Shown here: positions 24,651 through 33,010 of the stretch, in pieces
How positions within the stretch are numbered: position 1 is the stretch's first letter
Layout: each line of letters starts with the position of its first letter
Source of the DNA: DATLSM01 sp963722965
GTDB taxonomy: Bacteria; Actinomycetota; Thermoleophilia; Solirubrobacterales; 70-9
NCBI GenBank assembly: GCA_963722965.1
Contig: CAVROX010000006.1
Span: forward strand, 71,392 to 135,391
Direction of reading: 5' to 3'
DNA: 64,000 nt
The notes under the pieces: generated by a model
Database searches by the model: none
What the model saw: only the letters and a program-made list of their open reading frames with translations
Told to the model about the DNA's origin: nothing
Translations under genes and position numbers: made by a program

Positions 24651-26534
24651 CTACCCCGAGGCCGGCGCTTCGGCCGGACGCGGAGGTGGCGGCGAGGGAG
24701 GCACGCCGTAGTCGTAGGGGTCGGAATCGATTACCGGCGGGCGCTCGAAGTTCTCGAGCGGAACCGGGGTCGGCGTCTGCCACTCCAGCGACTTCGATTC
24801 CCAGGGATTTGCTGGAGCTCGCTCTCGCACGAAGACCAGCGAGTAGACGACGTTGAAGAGGAAAACGAGCATCGAGGATCCGAGCACGAAGGCCGAGATC
24901 GAGACCCAGTCGTTAAGACCCTGAAGGTGGGAGGGGTAGGTCACGACTCGGCGCGGCTGGCCCATCAGCCCGAGCGCAAATAGCGGCGCGAAGGTCGAGT
25001 TGAAGGCGATGAACATCATCCAGAAGTGGACCTTGCCCAACGTTTCATTCAGTTTCATGCCGAACATCTTCGGCACCCAGTAGTAGATCGCGGCAAAGAA
25101 TGAGAAGACCAGTCCGCCCATGATCGTGTAGTGAAAGTGAGCCATGACGAAGAAGCTGCCGTGGGTGGCGACGTCGCTTGGCACGTCGGATAAGAAGACG
25201 CCGGAGGCGCCGCCGATAAAGAAATTGAAAAACCAGGCAAGGCAAAACAACATCGGCACCGTGTAGCGGATCCGCCCCCTCCACAGGGTCGCCATCCCGA
25301 CGAGAAACACCAACCCGGTCGGCACCGAGATCGCCTCGGTAGAGAACATGTAGAACGGACGCAGCGAGGAGTTGAGCCCGCTGACGAAGAGGTGGTGCTG
25401 CCAGACGAAGAAGCTGAGCAGCATCACGCCGAGGATCCCCGCCACCGCAATCCGGTACCCCCAGAGGGGCTTGCGGGCGAACACCGGCAGCAACTCGAGG
25501 ACGATGCCGAACCCGGGAAGGGCAAGGACGTAGACCTCCGGGTGGCCAAAGAACCAAAACAGGTTCTCGAACAGGTACGGGCTGCCTCCCGCGGTGGAGA
25601 GGAAAAATGAGGTCTGCACCGCGCGGTCAAAGGCAACCATCAGCAGGGCGGCGATCAGCACCGGCGCAGCCAGCACCATCAGGATCGAGGTGCTGAGCGC
25701 ACCCCAGCAGAAAATCGGCAAGCGCCGCCAGGTCAGCCCCGGGGCGCGCATGGTGACGATGGTGGCGATCATGTTCAGCCCCAGCAGCGTCATCGAGAGC
25801 CCGACGAGGGCAAAGAAGAAAATGTAGGAGTCAAAGCCGTAGTTGGCCTGGACGTTGAGCGGGGCATAGCCCGTCCACCCGGTCGGGAAGCCGCCGAAGA
25901 AGAGCGTCGTCAGCAGGATCGTCCCGGCGGCCATCAGCAGCCAAAAGGTGATCGCCTCGATCCGGGGAAAGGCCATCCGCCGCGCGCCGATCATCAGCGG
26001 CACGAAGTAATTTGCGAACGGGCCGAGCACGCCCGAGGTCATGATCCCCATCATCAACGTGCCGTGCAGGCCGACAAGCGTCAGATAGTTTTCGGCGCTG
26101 AAGAGCTGGGGTGAGGGGCGCAGCAGCTCAGCGCGGATCAGCATCGCGTTGAGGCCGCCGATGAAGAAGAAGATGCCGATCCCGATCAAGTACTGGATGC
26201 CGACCACCTTGTGGTCGGTGCACAGGCCGAAGTAACGGCCGATCCCTCCCTCCTCGTTTTCGGTGTGGGAGCGTTCGCGACCGAGCATCCGCGCCAGCGG
26301 GTACCTGGCAAAGCCCAGACCGATAAGGAACCCGATCACCGCGAAGAGGTAGCCGAACATCAGCGCTACGTCGTTTTGGTTGGTGTCGCTGAAGTAGCTG
26401 AGGCTGTCGGCGTGGATCTGGTGCCCCAGCCACCAGCCGAAATAAAAACCGACGATTCCGAGCACGATCCCGCCCAGGAGGTTGAAGCCGATCAGACGCC
26501 GCCAGAGCGGCCTGGGCGCCGTAGCTACGTTCAT
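24651..26534 (-). CDS. ctaD: Cytochrome c oxidase subunit I
   Basis: Subunit I holds haem a and the haem a3-CuB site where oxygen is reduced. The 627-residue product has an extra N-terminal helical hairpin (residues 15-75), then HKVVGIQYLIGIGIFF, the haem a ligand region LVGLHGTLMMGIM, FGHPEVYVLALPGFGIVLEL with the CuB histidine, the His-Tyr pair and the glutamate of A1-type enzymes, the CuB pair in VWQHHLFVSG, and MAHFHYTIMGG with the two haem ligands. The C terminus is a Pro-rich cytoplasmic tail. Its stop is nine bases from ctaE and its start overlaps the ctaC stop, so subunits are co-translated. Length exceeds the usual 530-580 because of the hairpin and tail. Confidence 0.96.
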   Translation of the reverse strand: MNVATAPRPLWRRLIGFNLLGGIVLGIVGFYFGWWLGHQIHADSLSYFSDTNQNDVALMFGYLFAVIGFLIGLGFARYPLARMLGRERSHTENEEGGIGRYFGLCTDHKVVGIQYLIGIGIFFFIGGLNAMLIRAELLRPSPQLFSAENYLTLVGLHGTLMMGIMTSGVLGPFANYFVPLMIGARRMAFPRIEAITFWLLMAAGTILLTTLFFGGFPTGWTGYAPLNVQANYGFDSYIFFFALVGLSMTLLGLNMIATIVTMRAPGLTWRRLPIFCWGALSTSILMVLAAPVLIAALLMVAFDRAVQTSFFLSTAGGSPYLFENLFWFFGHPEVYVLALPGFGIVLELLPVFARKPLWGYRIAVAGILGVMLLSFFVWQHHLFVSGLNSSLRPFYMFSTEAISVPTGLVFLVGMATLWRGRIRYTVPMLFCLAWFFNFFIGGASGVFLSDVPSDVATHGSFFVMAHFHYTIMGGLVFSFFAAIYYWVPKMFGMKLNETLGKVHFWMMFIAFNSTFAPLFALGLMGQPRRVVTYPSHLQGLNDWVSISAFVLGSSMLVFLFNVVYSLVFVRERAPANPWESKSLEWQTPTPVPLENFERPPVIDSDPYDYGVPPSPPPPRPAEAPASG

Positions 26535-27361
26535 CCGGCCCTCCGTTCAGGTTCGGGGAAGTAGTGCGTCGAGTACTTGGGGAGCTCCTTGGTGATTGGC
26601 GCGTAAACCCGCTGCTGGTGGTGAATCCAGGCGAGGAAGGCGGCGGCGCTGACGACCTTGCCGGAGTTGAACATGTAGCCGTGCCACAGCCCACAGAGCT
26701 CAGAGCAGTGGACTTCGAATTCTTGTTCCTTGGTCGGTTCGGTGTAGGCGATGTTGTCAACGCCGGGATTGGCGTCGGCTTTGACGCCGAGCTTCGGTGC
26801 CCAGAAGGAGTGGATCACGTCCAGGGAGGTGACATGAAATTCGATCTGGCGGTGGATCGGCAGCTCCAGCTGTGCGGTCTCTACCCCGCCGAAGGTTGGG
26901 AAGCGGTAGGTGAACTGCCATTGCTGGGCGATCACCTGGACCGGCAGGGTCTTGCCCGACGGCTTGAACTCGGGGCTGGGCCCCTGGCCGCCGCCGGCGC
27001 CGGCGTCGGCAAGCTGGATCGTCCCGAAGGTGGCGAGGGAGGCGACGATCACGGTCGTCACCACGAGCCAGCCGGTGTGAATGCGGCTGTCATCGCGAAT
27101 CGCAACGCCTTCCTCTTGTGGCTCGGAATCCCGACGCCTGAAGACGACCAGGGAGTAGGCGAAGAAGACCAGGATTGCGGCGGCGATCGGGGTAACCACG
27201 CCGAGCAGGACGGTGTTATCGAAAACCTGACCCGAGGCCGCGGTGGCGCCGGTCCCCGGCGGCAGCGTCGGAGCGATCACCGCGACCACGATCGGCGTCG
27301 CGATCGCGCTCAGCACGACCCAGGCGATCACGATCCGTCGCATGTGGTTTGGCTCGTTCAC
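26531..27361 (-). CDS. ctaC: Cytochrome c oxidase subunit II
   Basis: Subunit II carries the CuA centre that accepts electrons from cytochrome c. The 276-residue product has an N-terminal helix (IVIAWVVLSAIATPIVVAVI), a second helix (VTPIAAAILVFFAYSLVVF) and a C-terminal cupredoxin domain with QWQFTYRFPTFGG, the CuA histidine in VIHSFWAPKLGVKADAN, and the main CuA loop EVHCSELCGLWHGYMF. No cytochrome c domain is fused, so it is not caa3. It starts 12 bases after the cupredoxin-like gene and overlaps ctaD by four bases. The spacing of ligands is canonical. Confidence 0.95.
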   Translation of the reverse strand: MNEPNHMRRIVIAWVVLSAIATPIVVAVIAPTLPPGTGATAASGQVFDNTVLLGVVTPIAAAILVFFAYSLVVFRRRDSEPQEEGVAIRDDSRIHTGWLVVTTVIVASLATFGTIQLADAGAGGGQGPSPEFKPSGKTLPVQVIAQQWQFTYRFPTFGGVETAQLELPIHRQIEFHVTSLDVIHSFWAPKLGVKADANPGVDNIAYTEPTKEQEFEVHCSELCGLWHGYMFNSGKVVSAAAFLAWIHHQQRVYAPITKELPKYSTHYFPEPERRAG

Positions 27362-27372
27362 TTAGGGCGCGC

Positions 27373-28038
27373 TCACGTCACTTCCAGGAAACCGTCCATG
27401 TAGCCGATCGTCTGCATCGGCCCGCCGAAGCCGTTGAGGAAGCCGGCGGCGCAGGGAACGAAGCACTGCCAGCGGTAGCGCCCGGGGCCGCCGGTGCGAA
27501 TCGCGAAGGTGATGGTCTGGTGGGGCTGGCTCGGTAGGCATGGCCCTTCTTCGCAGGCGCTTTCTTCTTCAGATTCAGGCACTCCCCGCAACGGCACGAT
27601 CAGGTCGAGCTGGGGCACGGCGAAGGTGTGGGAGGCTTCTTCGGGCGGTATCGACTTCATCAACTTGCCGTTGACCCGCATCGTGTTGCCGACCGTGCCG
27701 TGGACCCGGGCGAAAAGCGGGTTGCGCAAGCCGCTGTCGCTGTCGTACTGGAACACCGTGACGTGGACCAGCGAGTGCCCCGGGATCTTGAAGATCGTGC
27801 TGTGGATCCACTTGCCCTGCGGGTTGCGGATCAGGTAGGAAACCCAAGGTGGATTGCCCCCCTGGGGGCCGACCGCGGGCTCGGTTTTCAGGACCAGCTG
27901 GGCGCTGTGGGCGGCGGTCTGGCGCGCTTCGACCGTCGGCGGAGCGCTCATCAAGTTGACGACGTAGAAGCCGATCAGCGCCGCGACGATGATGACTGCG
28001 ACCGTTACGGCCGCGAGCCTTGCAGCCAACGAACTCAT
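27373..28038 (-). CDS. Membrane-anchored cupredoxin-like protein preceding cytochrome oxidase genes
   Basis: From the ATG at 28038, preceded by AAGGACGAG, the product is 221 residues. An N-terminal helix (LAAVTVAVIIVAALIGFYVV) anchors a periplasmic beta-rich domain with PGHSLVHVTVFQYDSDSG and a C-terminal stretch WQCFVPCAAGFLNGFGGPM. The C-x3-C and later Met resemble the CuA loop of subunit II, although the usual G-x-x-H is missing. It is the first gene of the oxidase operon, 12 bases before ctaC. A role as a copper carrier or an extra electron-input subunit is inference. The open frame continues upstream to 28206 without homology. Confidence 0.7.
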   Translation of the reverse strand: MSSLAARLAAVTVAVIIVAALIGFYVVNLMSAPPTVEARQTAAHSAQLVLKTEPAVGPQGGNPPWVSYLIRNPQGKWIHSTIFKIPGHSLVHVTVFQYDSDSGLRNPLFARVHGTVGNTMRVNGKLMKSIPPEEASHTFAVPQLDLIVPLRGVPESEEESACEEGPCLPSQPHQTITFAIRTGGPGRYRWQCFVPCAAGFLNGFGGPMQTIGYMDGFLEVT

Positions 28039-28258
28039 CTCGTCCTTCCTACGGCTTGAGCGGCCCACCCGGGCCTTAGCCACCATAGTCCAGCGACAGG
28101 CGGGAAGCAAGGCCTGTCTCTCGTGAGCTCGCACCGAGCGCGCAGAGCATGCAAACCGCCGTTCAGGGGTCGCCATCTGCGGGCACCCGACTACGATGAT
28201 CGGCATGATCGGGCACCTGCTCCCGCCGGGCTAGCGGGACCAGGTGGCTTCAACTCAC

Positions 28259-28726
28259 ATGGATAAGAAGACGACCCGCAGAGGGAACTACGAGTCCGGC
28301 TCCGATTACGTGCTGGAGTACGGCGAGCTGCGCTTCGCCTTCAACGAGGCCGACTTCGGTCAGCGGGTCGAGCAGGCCGCGGTCAAGCTCGGATTCGTTG
28401 ACCAGGGCCTAAGCCGAGAGGAGCTCGATGACCTGCTCGACCTCGCCGTGAGCGGCGAGATCGCCGAGCCGAGCTCCCGGCTCGGCGAGCACATCAACGA
28501 GAACTGGGAGGAGCTGGTCGGGCCGGCCAACCGCAGCCTCGTCCACTGGATCCGCCGCCTCGTCTTTCGCGGTGCCTGGCTGGACCAACGCGTCAAGGAG
28601 GGCGAGTTGGACGTCGTTTTCGACGAGCGCACCCAGACTTTTGGCTACGTCCAGCCCGACCGCAGCTCTGAGCTGATCGAGCTCTCCAAGGAGCCGTCCT
28701 GGCGACGCATCGCCTACCGGCGCTAG
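28259..28726 (+). CDS. Conserved-looking hypothetical protein
   Basis: The 155-residue product is soluble, acidic and helix-rich, with no signal peptide. Notable segments are GELRFAFNEADFGQRVEQAA, LSREELDDLLDLAVSGEIAE, WEELVGPANRSLVHWIRRLV and ERTQTFGYVQPD. I do not recognise a family. An ATG at 28259 has AGGTGG about 11 bases upstream; a GTG at 28244 in frame is the alternative. It is divergent from the oxidase operon and converges on the Rho_N/SnoaL gene. Codon bias fits a real gene. Confidence 0.6.
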   Translation: MDKKTTRRGNYESGSDYVLEYGELRFAFNEADFGQRVEQAAVKLGFVDQGLSREELDDLLDLAVSGEIAEPSSRLGEHINENWEELVGPANRSLVHWIRRLVFRGAWLDQRVKEGELDVVFDERTQTFGYVQPDRSSELIELSKEPSWRRIAYRR

Positions 28727-28741
28727 GTAGCCGAACCCGGG

Positions 28742-29374
28742 CTAGGAGCGCTCGCGCTCGTAATAGACGCGGGCCCGGATCACCAATCCAGAGTCATCAA
28801 GTTCCACCGCCTCGATCGCGCGGTGGCCGTCCTCACGGCGATAGAGGACGGCGAATCCGCCCGGACCCTCGAGCAGTGACTCCTCGGTGATGGTGAGGTT
28901 GGGCGCAAGCTCAAGCCCGTGGCGGAAGTGTTCACGCAGCGCCTGGCGGCCGCTCAACCGCTCCCCCGCCGGGTCGGCGTCACCGAGGACCGGCGCGATC
29001 ACGAACTCGACGTCCTCGGCATAGCAGGCAATGATCGCGTCGAGGTCGCGCTCATTCCAGGCCTCAAGCCAGCGGTCGGCGTGCTCGCGGGGTCCGGCTG
29101 CCCGGCCCCGCCTGCGCCCGAACCGGCGGCGGCGACGGCGCCGAGGAGCAGCGGGCGCCCGCTGCTCCTCACTCTTGTCCTCCCGAGCCAGCTCATCTGC
29201 GCCCTTTTGGACGGGCGCTGGGGGGCGGGGTGGCTGCTCGGCGGACCGATCGCCGGCCAGCGCCTCGATCAGCTCCGCGCGGGAGAGCAGTCGATAGCGG
29301 GGGATCCCCGCGGCGGCCGCCAGCGCGTGCAGCTCGGCGAGGTGCTTTGAATCCAGCTCGGCCTTCGTCGTCAT
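28742..29374 (-). CDS. Rho N-terminal-like domain fused to a SnoaL-like (NTF2-fold) domain
   Basis: The 210-residue product has an unusual architecture. Residues 5-42 (LDSKHLAELHALAAAAGIPR then YRLLSRAELIEAL) match the small helical Rho_N/SAP-like fold that binds nucleic acids. Residues 45-95 are a disordered, Pro- then Arg-rich linker (RRRRRRRFGRRRGR). Residues 98-205 form an NTF2-like domain: WLEAWNERDLDAIIACYAED, a GRQALREHFRHGL motif, and FAVLYRREDGHRAIEAVELD. The combination suggests a nucleic-acid-associated protein with a ligand-binding or dimerising module. Function unknown. It lies 16 bases downstream of glpD on the same strand. Confidence 0.65.
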   Translation of the reverse strand: MTTKAELDSKHLAELHALAAAAGIPRYRLLSRAELIEALAGDRSAEQPPRPPAPVQKGADELAREDKSEEQRAPAAPRRRRRRRFGRRRGRAAGPREHADRWLEAWNERDLDAIIACYAEDVEFVIAPVLGDADPAGERLSGRQALREHFRHGLELAPNLTITEESLLEGPGGFAVLYRREDGHRAIEAVELDDSGLVIRARVYYERERS

Positions 29375-29390
29375 CGAGGCGGCAGGTTAT

Positions 29391-31077
29391 TCAACGGACG
29401 TGCTCGGCGCGGGCGGGGTCAACGCCTTCCTCGGCGGCGACGGCCGGCCAATCCTCGGCCTCCCGTCTGACCCGACGGCGCGACCAGCCAAGCTCGTGGC
29501 CGATCGCCTCGGCCACGGCGCGGACCGAGGCGGCGTCGCGCAGCTTCGCCGCGGCCAGGACCCCCAGGCGGGTTCGACGCAAGAGAACGTCGGCGACGCT
29601 CCGCGCCTGCTCAAGGCGGGCGGCAATCGCCGCCTCGGCGAGCAGATCGGGGCGGCCCTCGACGATCGGTACAGCCAGGCGTGGCTCCCTCCAGGCGAGG
29701 TCGAGAACAGCGCGGGCGGCGTGGCCGTAGCGAAAGGCGAGCTGAGCGACCGACGCCTCCCCTACCCCCACCGGCGCCTCCAGGTCCTCGGGGCGGGCCG
29801 GCATCCCCAGCGGGATCTCCGCGGTATGGCAGGGCGCCTCCCGGCCCTCGCGCTCGACCAGGCGGTCGACCGTCTGCTTTGCCATCCGCCGCCAGGTGGT
29901 GAGCTTGCCGCCGGTGATCGTCAGCATCCCCGAGGAGGTCTCATAGAGCTCCGCCTTGCGGGAGATGTCGACCGACTTTCGCGGATCTCCGCTCGCGATC
30001 AATGGCCGCACGCCGGCGAAGGCACCCGCCAACTCACTTCGCCCGAGCGAAGCGCCGAAGAAAGAGTTGACCGCGTCGAGCAGGTACTCGATGTCCTCCT
30101 CGGCGGGCCGGGGGTGGGCGATGTCGCCCGCGTAGTCGTTGTCGGTAGTGCCGATCAGGGTGCGCCCGTACCAGGGCAGGGCAAAGATTGCCCGACCCTC
30201 GCCGGCGGGGACGATGCAGGCGGCGCGCCCCATCGGCAGGTCTTCCTCACTGACGATCAGGTGGGTGCCGCGGCTGGGAGTCGATCCGCGGAACGTCCTC
30301 CTCGTCGACCAACTCGGCGGGAAGAATGCGATCAGCCCAGACCCCGGTCGCATTGACGACGTTGGCGGCCTCGACCTCGACCCGCTCACCGGACTCGGAC
30401 TCGATGAAGCAAACGCCGCTGGCGCGGCCTCCGCGGGGGAGCACCTCGATCACCCCGGCACCGTTCAACATCACGGCTCCGAAGCGCTCCGCCTCACCCA
30501 GCACGGTCAGCACGAGGCGGGCGTCATCGGTCTGACAGTCATAGAAGAGGTAGGCGCCGCTGGGTTCGCGCGCGGCCAGCGCCGGGGTCATCTGCAGGAC
30601 CTCCTCGCGATCGATCGTGCGATGGCGATCCGGAGACCAGGAGGTTTCCTGCTCCTCCTCTGCGGCGGGACTACTCGCCCGGCGTGCACGGCCGGCCCTG
30701 GTCGTCGCCATCACGTCATACATGTTGAGCCCGATGCCGACCCTGCGGTCGCGGCGCTCCTCGCCCAGCGCCGGGACGAGGAACGGGGTCGGATAGACCA
30801 GGTGAGGCGCCAAGCGAACCATCAGTTGGCGCTCCAGCAGTGCCTCGCGGACGAGCCCGAGGTCGAAGTTCTGGAGGTAGCGCAGGCCACCGTGGACCAT
30901 CTTCGAGGAGCGGCTGGAGGTGCCAGCCGCGTAGTCCTCACGCTCCAGCAGGGCGACCGAGTAACCGCGCGAGGCGGCGTCGAGGGCGACCCCGGCGCCG
31001 GTGATGCCGCCGCCGATCACCACCACCTCAAAGCGCTGGCCGGCGATCGCCTCGATCGCTTCCGCGCGGGAGAGCAT
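29391..31077 (-). CDS. glpD: Glycerol-3-phosphate dehydrogenase (FAD), with frameshift
   Basis: GlpD oxidises sn-glycerol 3-phosphate to dihydroxyacetone phosphate and passes electrons to quinone. The first frame gives EVVVIGGGITGAGVALDAAS, the FAD dinucleotide fold, then SSRSSKMVHGGLRYLQ, CQTDDARLVLTVL and NVVNATGVWAD. After an extra C at 30276-30278 the other frame continues RGTHLIVSEEDLPM, FALPWYGRTLIGTTDNDYAG, FAGVRPLI, ITGGKLTTWRRMAKQTVD and a typical helical C-terminal domain with TRLGVLAAAKL. Together about 561 residues, full length. The ATG at 31077 follows the ECF gene region closely, so it may belong to the same transcript. Confidence 0.93.
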
Positions 31078-31313
31078 CGCTACCAGCCACGGCGGCGCGC
31101 CAGCCACCAGGTCCCGGCTAGCGCCAGCCCGCCGGTCGCGACCCCGATCAAGATTGGCGGCCAGGGTGTGGCGGTCCCCGCTTCCAGGGGACTCGCCGAG
31201 CTGGGCGTCGTTGTCGACGGCGTCGCCTGGGGCGAGCCGGGCACGACGTTCTGTCCCGGAGGGATCAGCCGGGACCCCTTTCGGGCCGGGTTGGCCCCGC
31301 CTGAGGGCGCCGC

Positions 31314-33010
31314 TCACCCCGGGGCAAGGCCGCCACCCGGCGAGCCTGAGGAAGAGCGGGGCGTGGTCGGAGTCGATCTGGTTCCCGCGGAGCCACCGTT
31401 CGCCGCCCCGCTGCCGGCGTTGGAGCTCTGCTTTGGTGGGGAGTGGGGTTCCCTGGGCGCCACCGGGACCGGGAACGACTTGCCGGCGGCGGCCACCAGA
31501 ACCTCGCCGGTGACCCAGACCGATGATTGGTTGCTGGAGGCCGAGTAGCGGTAATGGCCATCGCTTGCCTGCTGTGCTGAGAGGTATTCCGGGGCGCTGG
31601 CCCCGCCACGGCGAAAGGAACCTGGATCGCCGCCCCCAGCGCGGATCCCCTGGATCGCCCAGGCCGTCGACTGGGTGTTGACCATGCTCGACCCAAGCAG
31701 TGAGAAACCCCCGCCGGGTCGCTGGACCCCACGCAGGTAGCTGAGGCCGAGGTTCGCCGCCTTGGAGGTTGCGGAGAGGGCCTGCAAGGCGGCGCCGGTA
31801 TCGTCGGGGGTGCTGGGTGAGCCGAGCGTGTCACCCCAGCCGCCGTCGCTGTTTTGGGCACCCCGCAGCCATTCCAACGAATTGTCAAGTCCACCGGTCG
31901 CGCCCGCGGCACGCAGGGCAATGACGCTGAAGGCCGTCAACGGGGGCTTGCCTTCGATCGAGCCGTCGTGGCGCGGGCGCTTGCTCAGTTCGGCGACCAG
32001 GTTGCGCCCCGCAAAGGAGCGCGGGTCAACCCCGGCGCCCTCCAGGGCGAGGATCGTGCGGGCGAGGTCGCCGCTGCTGGTGATCTGTCCCTGGGCTCCA
32101 CGGAGATAACCGACCGGGGTGTTGCCGTGGCTAAAGACGTCCAACGGGTTGCGGCCAGCTGCCTCCAGCCCCAACATCACCCAGCCAGTGATTTCGGGGC
32201 TGGAGCGCCCCCCGGGGAGGCGCCAAAGCCACCGTCGGGATTCTGCACAGATTCCAGCCAGCTCACGGCACGGGAGACCTCTGACGCTTGGGCGCGAGGC
32301 GCAAACGCCGCCGCCCCGACCAAGGCGAGGATCAAAAGCGCCGCCACTCCGCCGCCGCGCAAGCCGGGTCTCATCCTCACCGGCTTACCGGCTGGCTCCT
32401 CGCCTCGAGCACCCCTGCCCCACTCAAACCGCGCCCGGAAGCGCGCCAGCATCCGTACCATTGCCGGACCGGCGAGCAGGGCGAAGACGACGTTGCCGGT
32501 CGCGTGGGCGAGGTTGAACGGGATCGCGCGAGCTTCCAGCAACAGGAAATGCCGCAACGAGAATTCACCTCCGTAGCTGATTGTGTAGAAGTTGAGCAGC
32601 ACCCCGTAGGCGATCCCAGCGAAACCGCAGAGCGCCGCCAGGGTGAAGCGTCCGGCATTGCGCGTCCCCAGGGCGAGCACCGCGCCGAGCACTCCACAAA
32701 GGCCCCAAGCCGCCATCTGCCACGGGGTCCAGGGGCCCTGGCCAAACCAGAAGTTGGAGACCAATCCCGAGAGGGCGCCGACCGCAAACCCCGGCGCCGG
32801 GCCGAGCGCGTAACCGGCGAAGATCACGATGTCGGTGGTCGGCTTGACGTTGGGCAGCGCGGCGAAGGCGACGCGCCCGGCGATCGCCAGCGCGGCTAGC
32901 GCGGCGACCAGGGCGACGACCTGGGAGGGCGGCCGCGAGCGCTCATACCAGGCAAAGCCGGCCACGAGGACGACGCCAAGGATGAGGAAGCTGGTGAGCT
33001 GCCAGCTCAT
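31314..33010 (-). CDS. ECF transporter S component fused to a transcobalamin alpha-like repeat domain, with frameshift
   Basis: Residues 1-190 are an S component with about six helices; typical text is AGRVAFAALPNVKPTTDIVI, GYALGPAPGFAVGALSGLVS and FWFGQGPWTPWQMAAWGLCG. A seventh helix (residues 212-232, GGGVAALLILALVGAAAFAP) then leads outside to an alpha/alpha-repeat domain: SWLESVQNPDGGFGASPGG, a one-base shift in a G run (32208-32213), PEITGWVMLGLEAAGRNPLD, LEWLRGAQNSDGGWGDTLG and SYLRGVQRPGGGFS. This repeat is of the prenyltransferase/squalene cyclase type shared with transcobalamin and intrinsic factor alpha barrels. After the TGA at 31314 the same frame continues to a TAG at 31080 and encodes a membrane helix (PILIGVATGGLALAGTWWLA), so the true protein may be longer. 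The ATG overlaps the EcfA stop. Confidence 0.8.

Noticed and set aside
31314..31316. Selenocysteine or programmed readthrough at the TGA
   Set aside because: No SECIS-like hairpin is evident and the surrounding sequence is prone to indel or substitution error, so error is the simpler explanation. Kept only as a point to resequence.
30139..31548. 469-codon plus-strand frame opposite glpD and the alpha-repeat gene
   Set aside because: The opposite strand encodes GlpD and the repeat domain with clear motifs; this frame has no recognisable fold.
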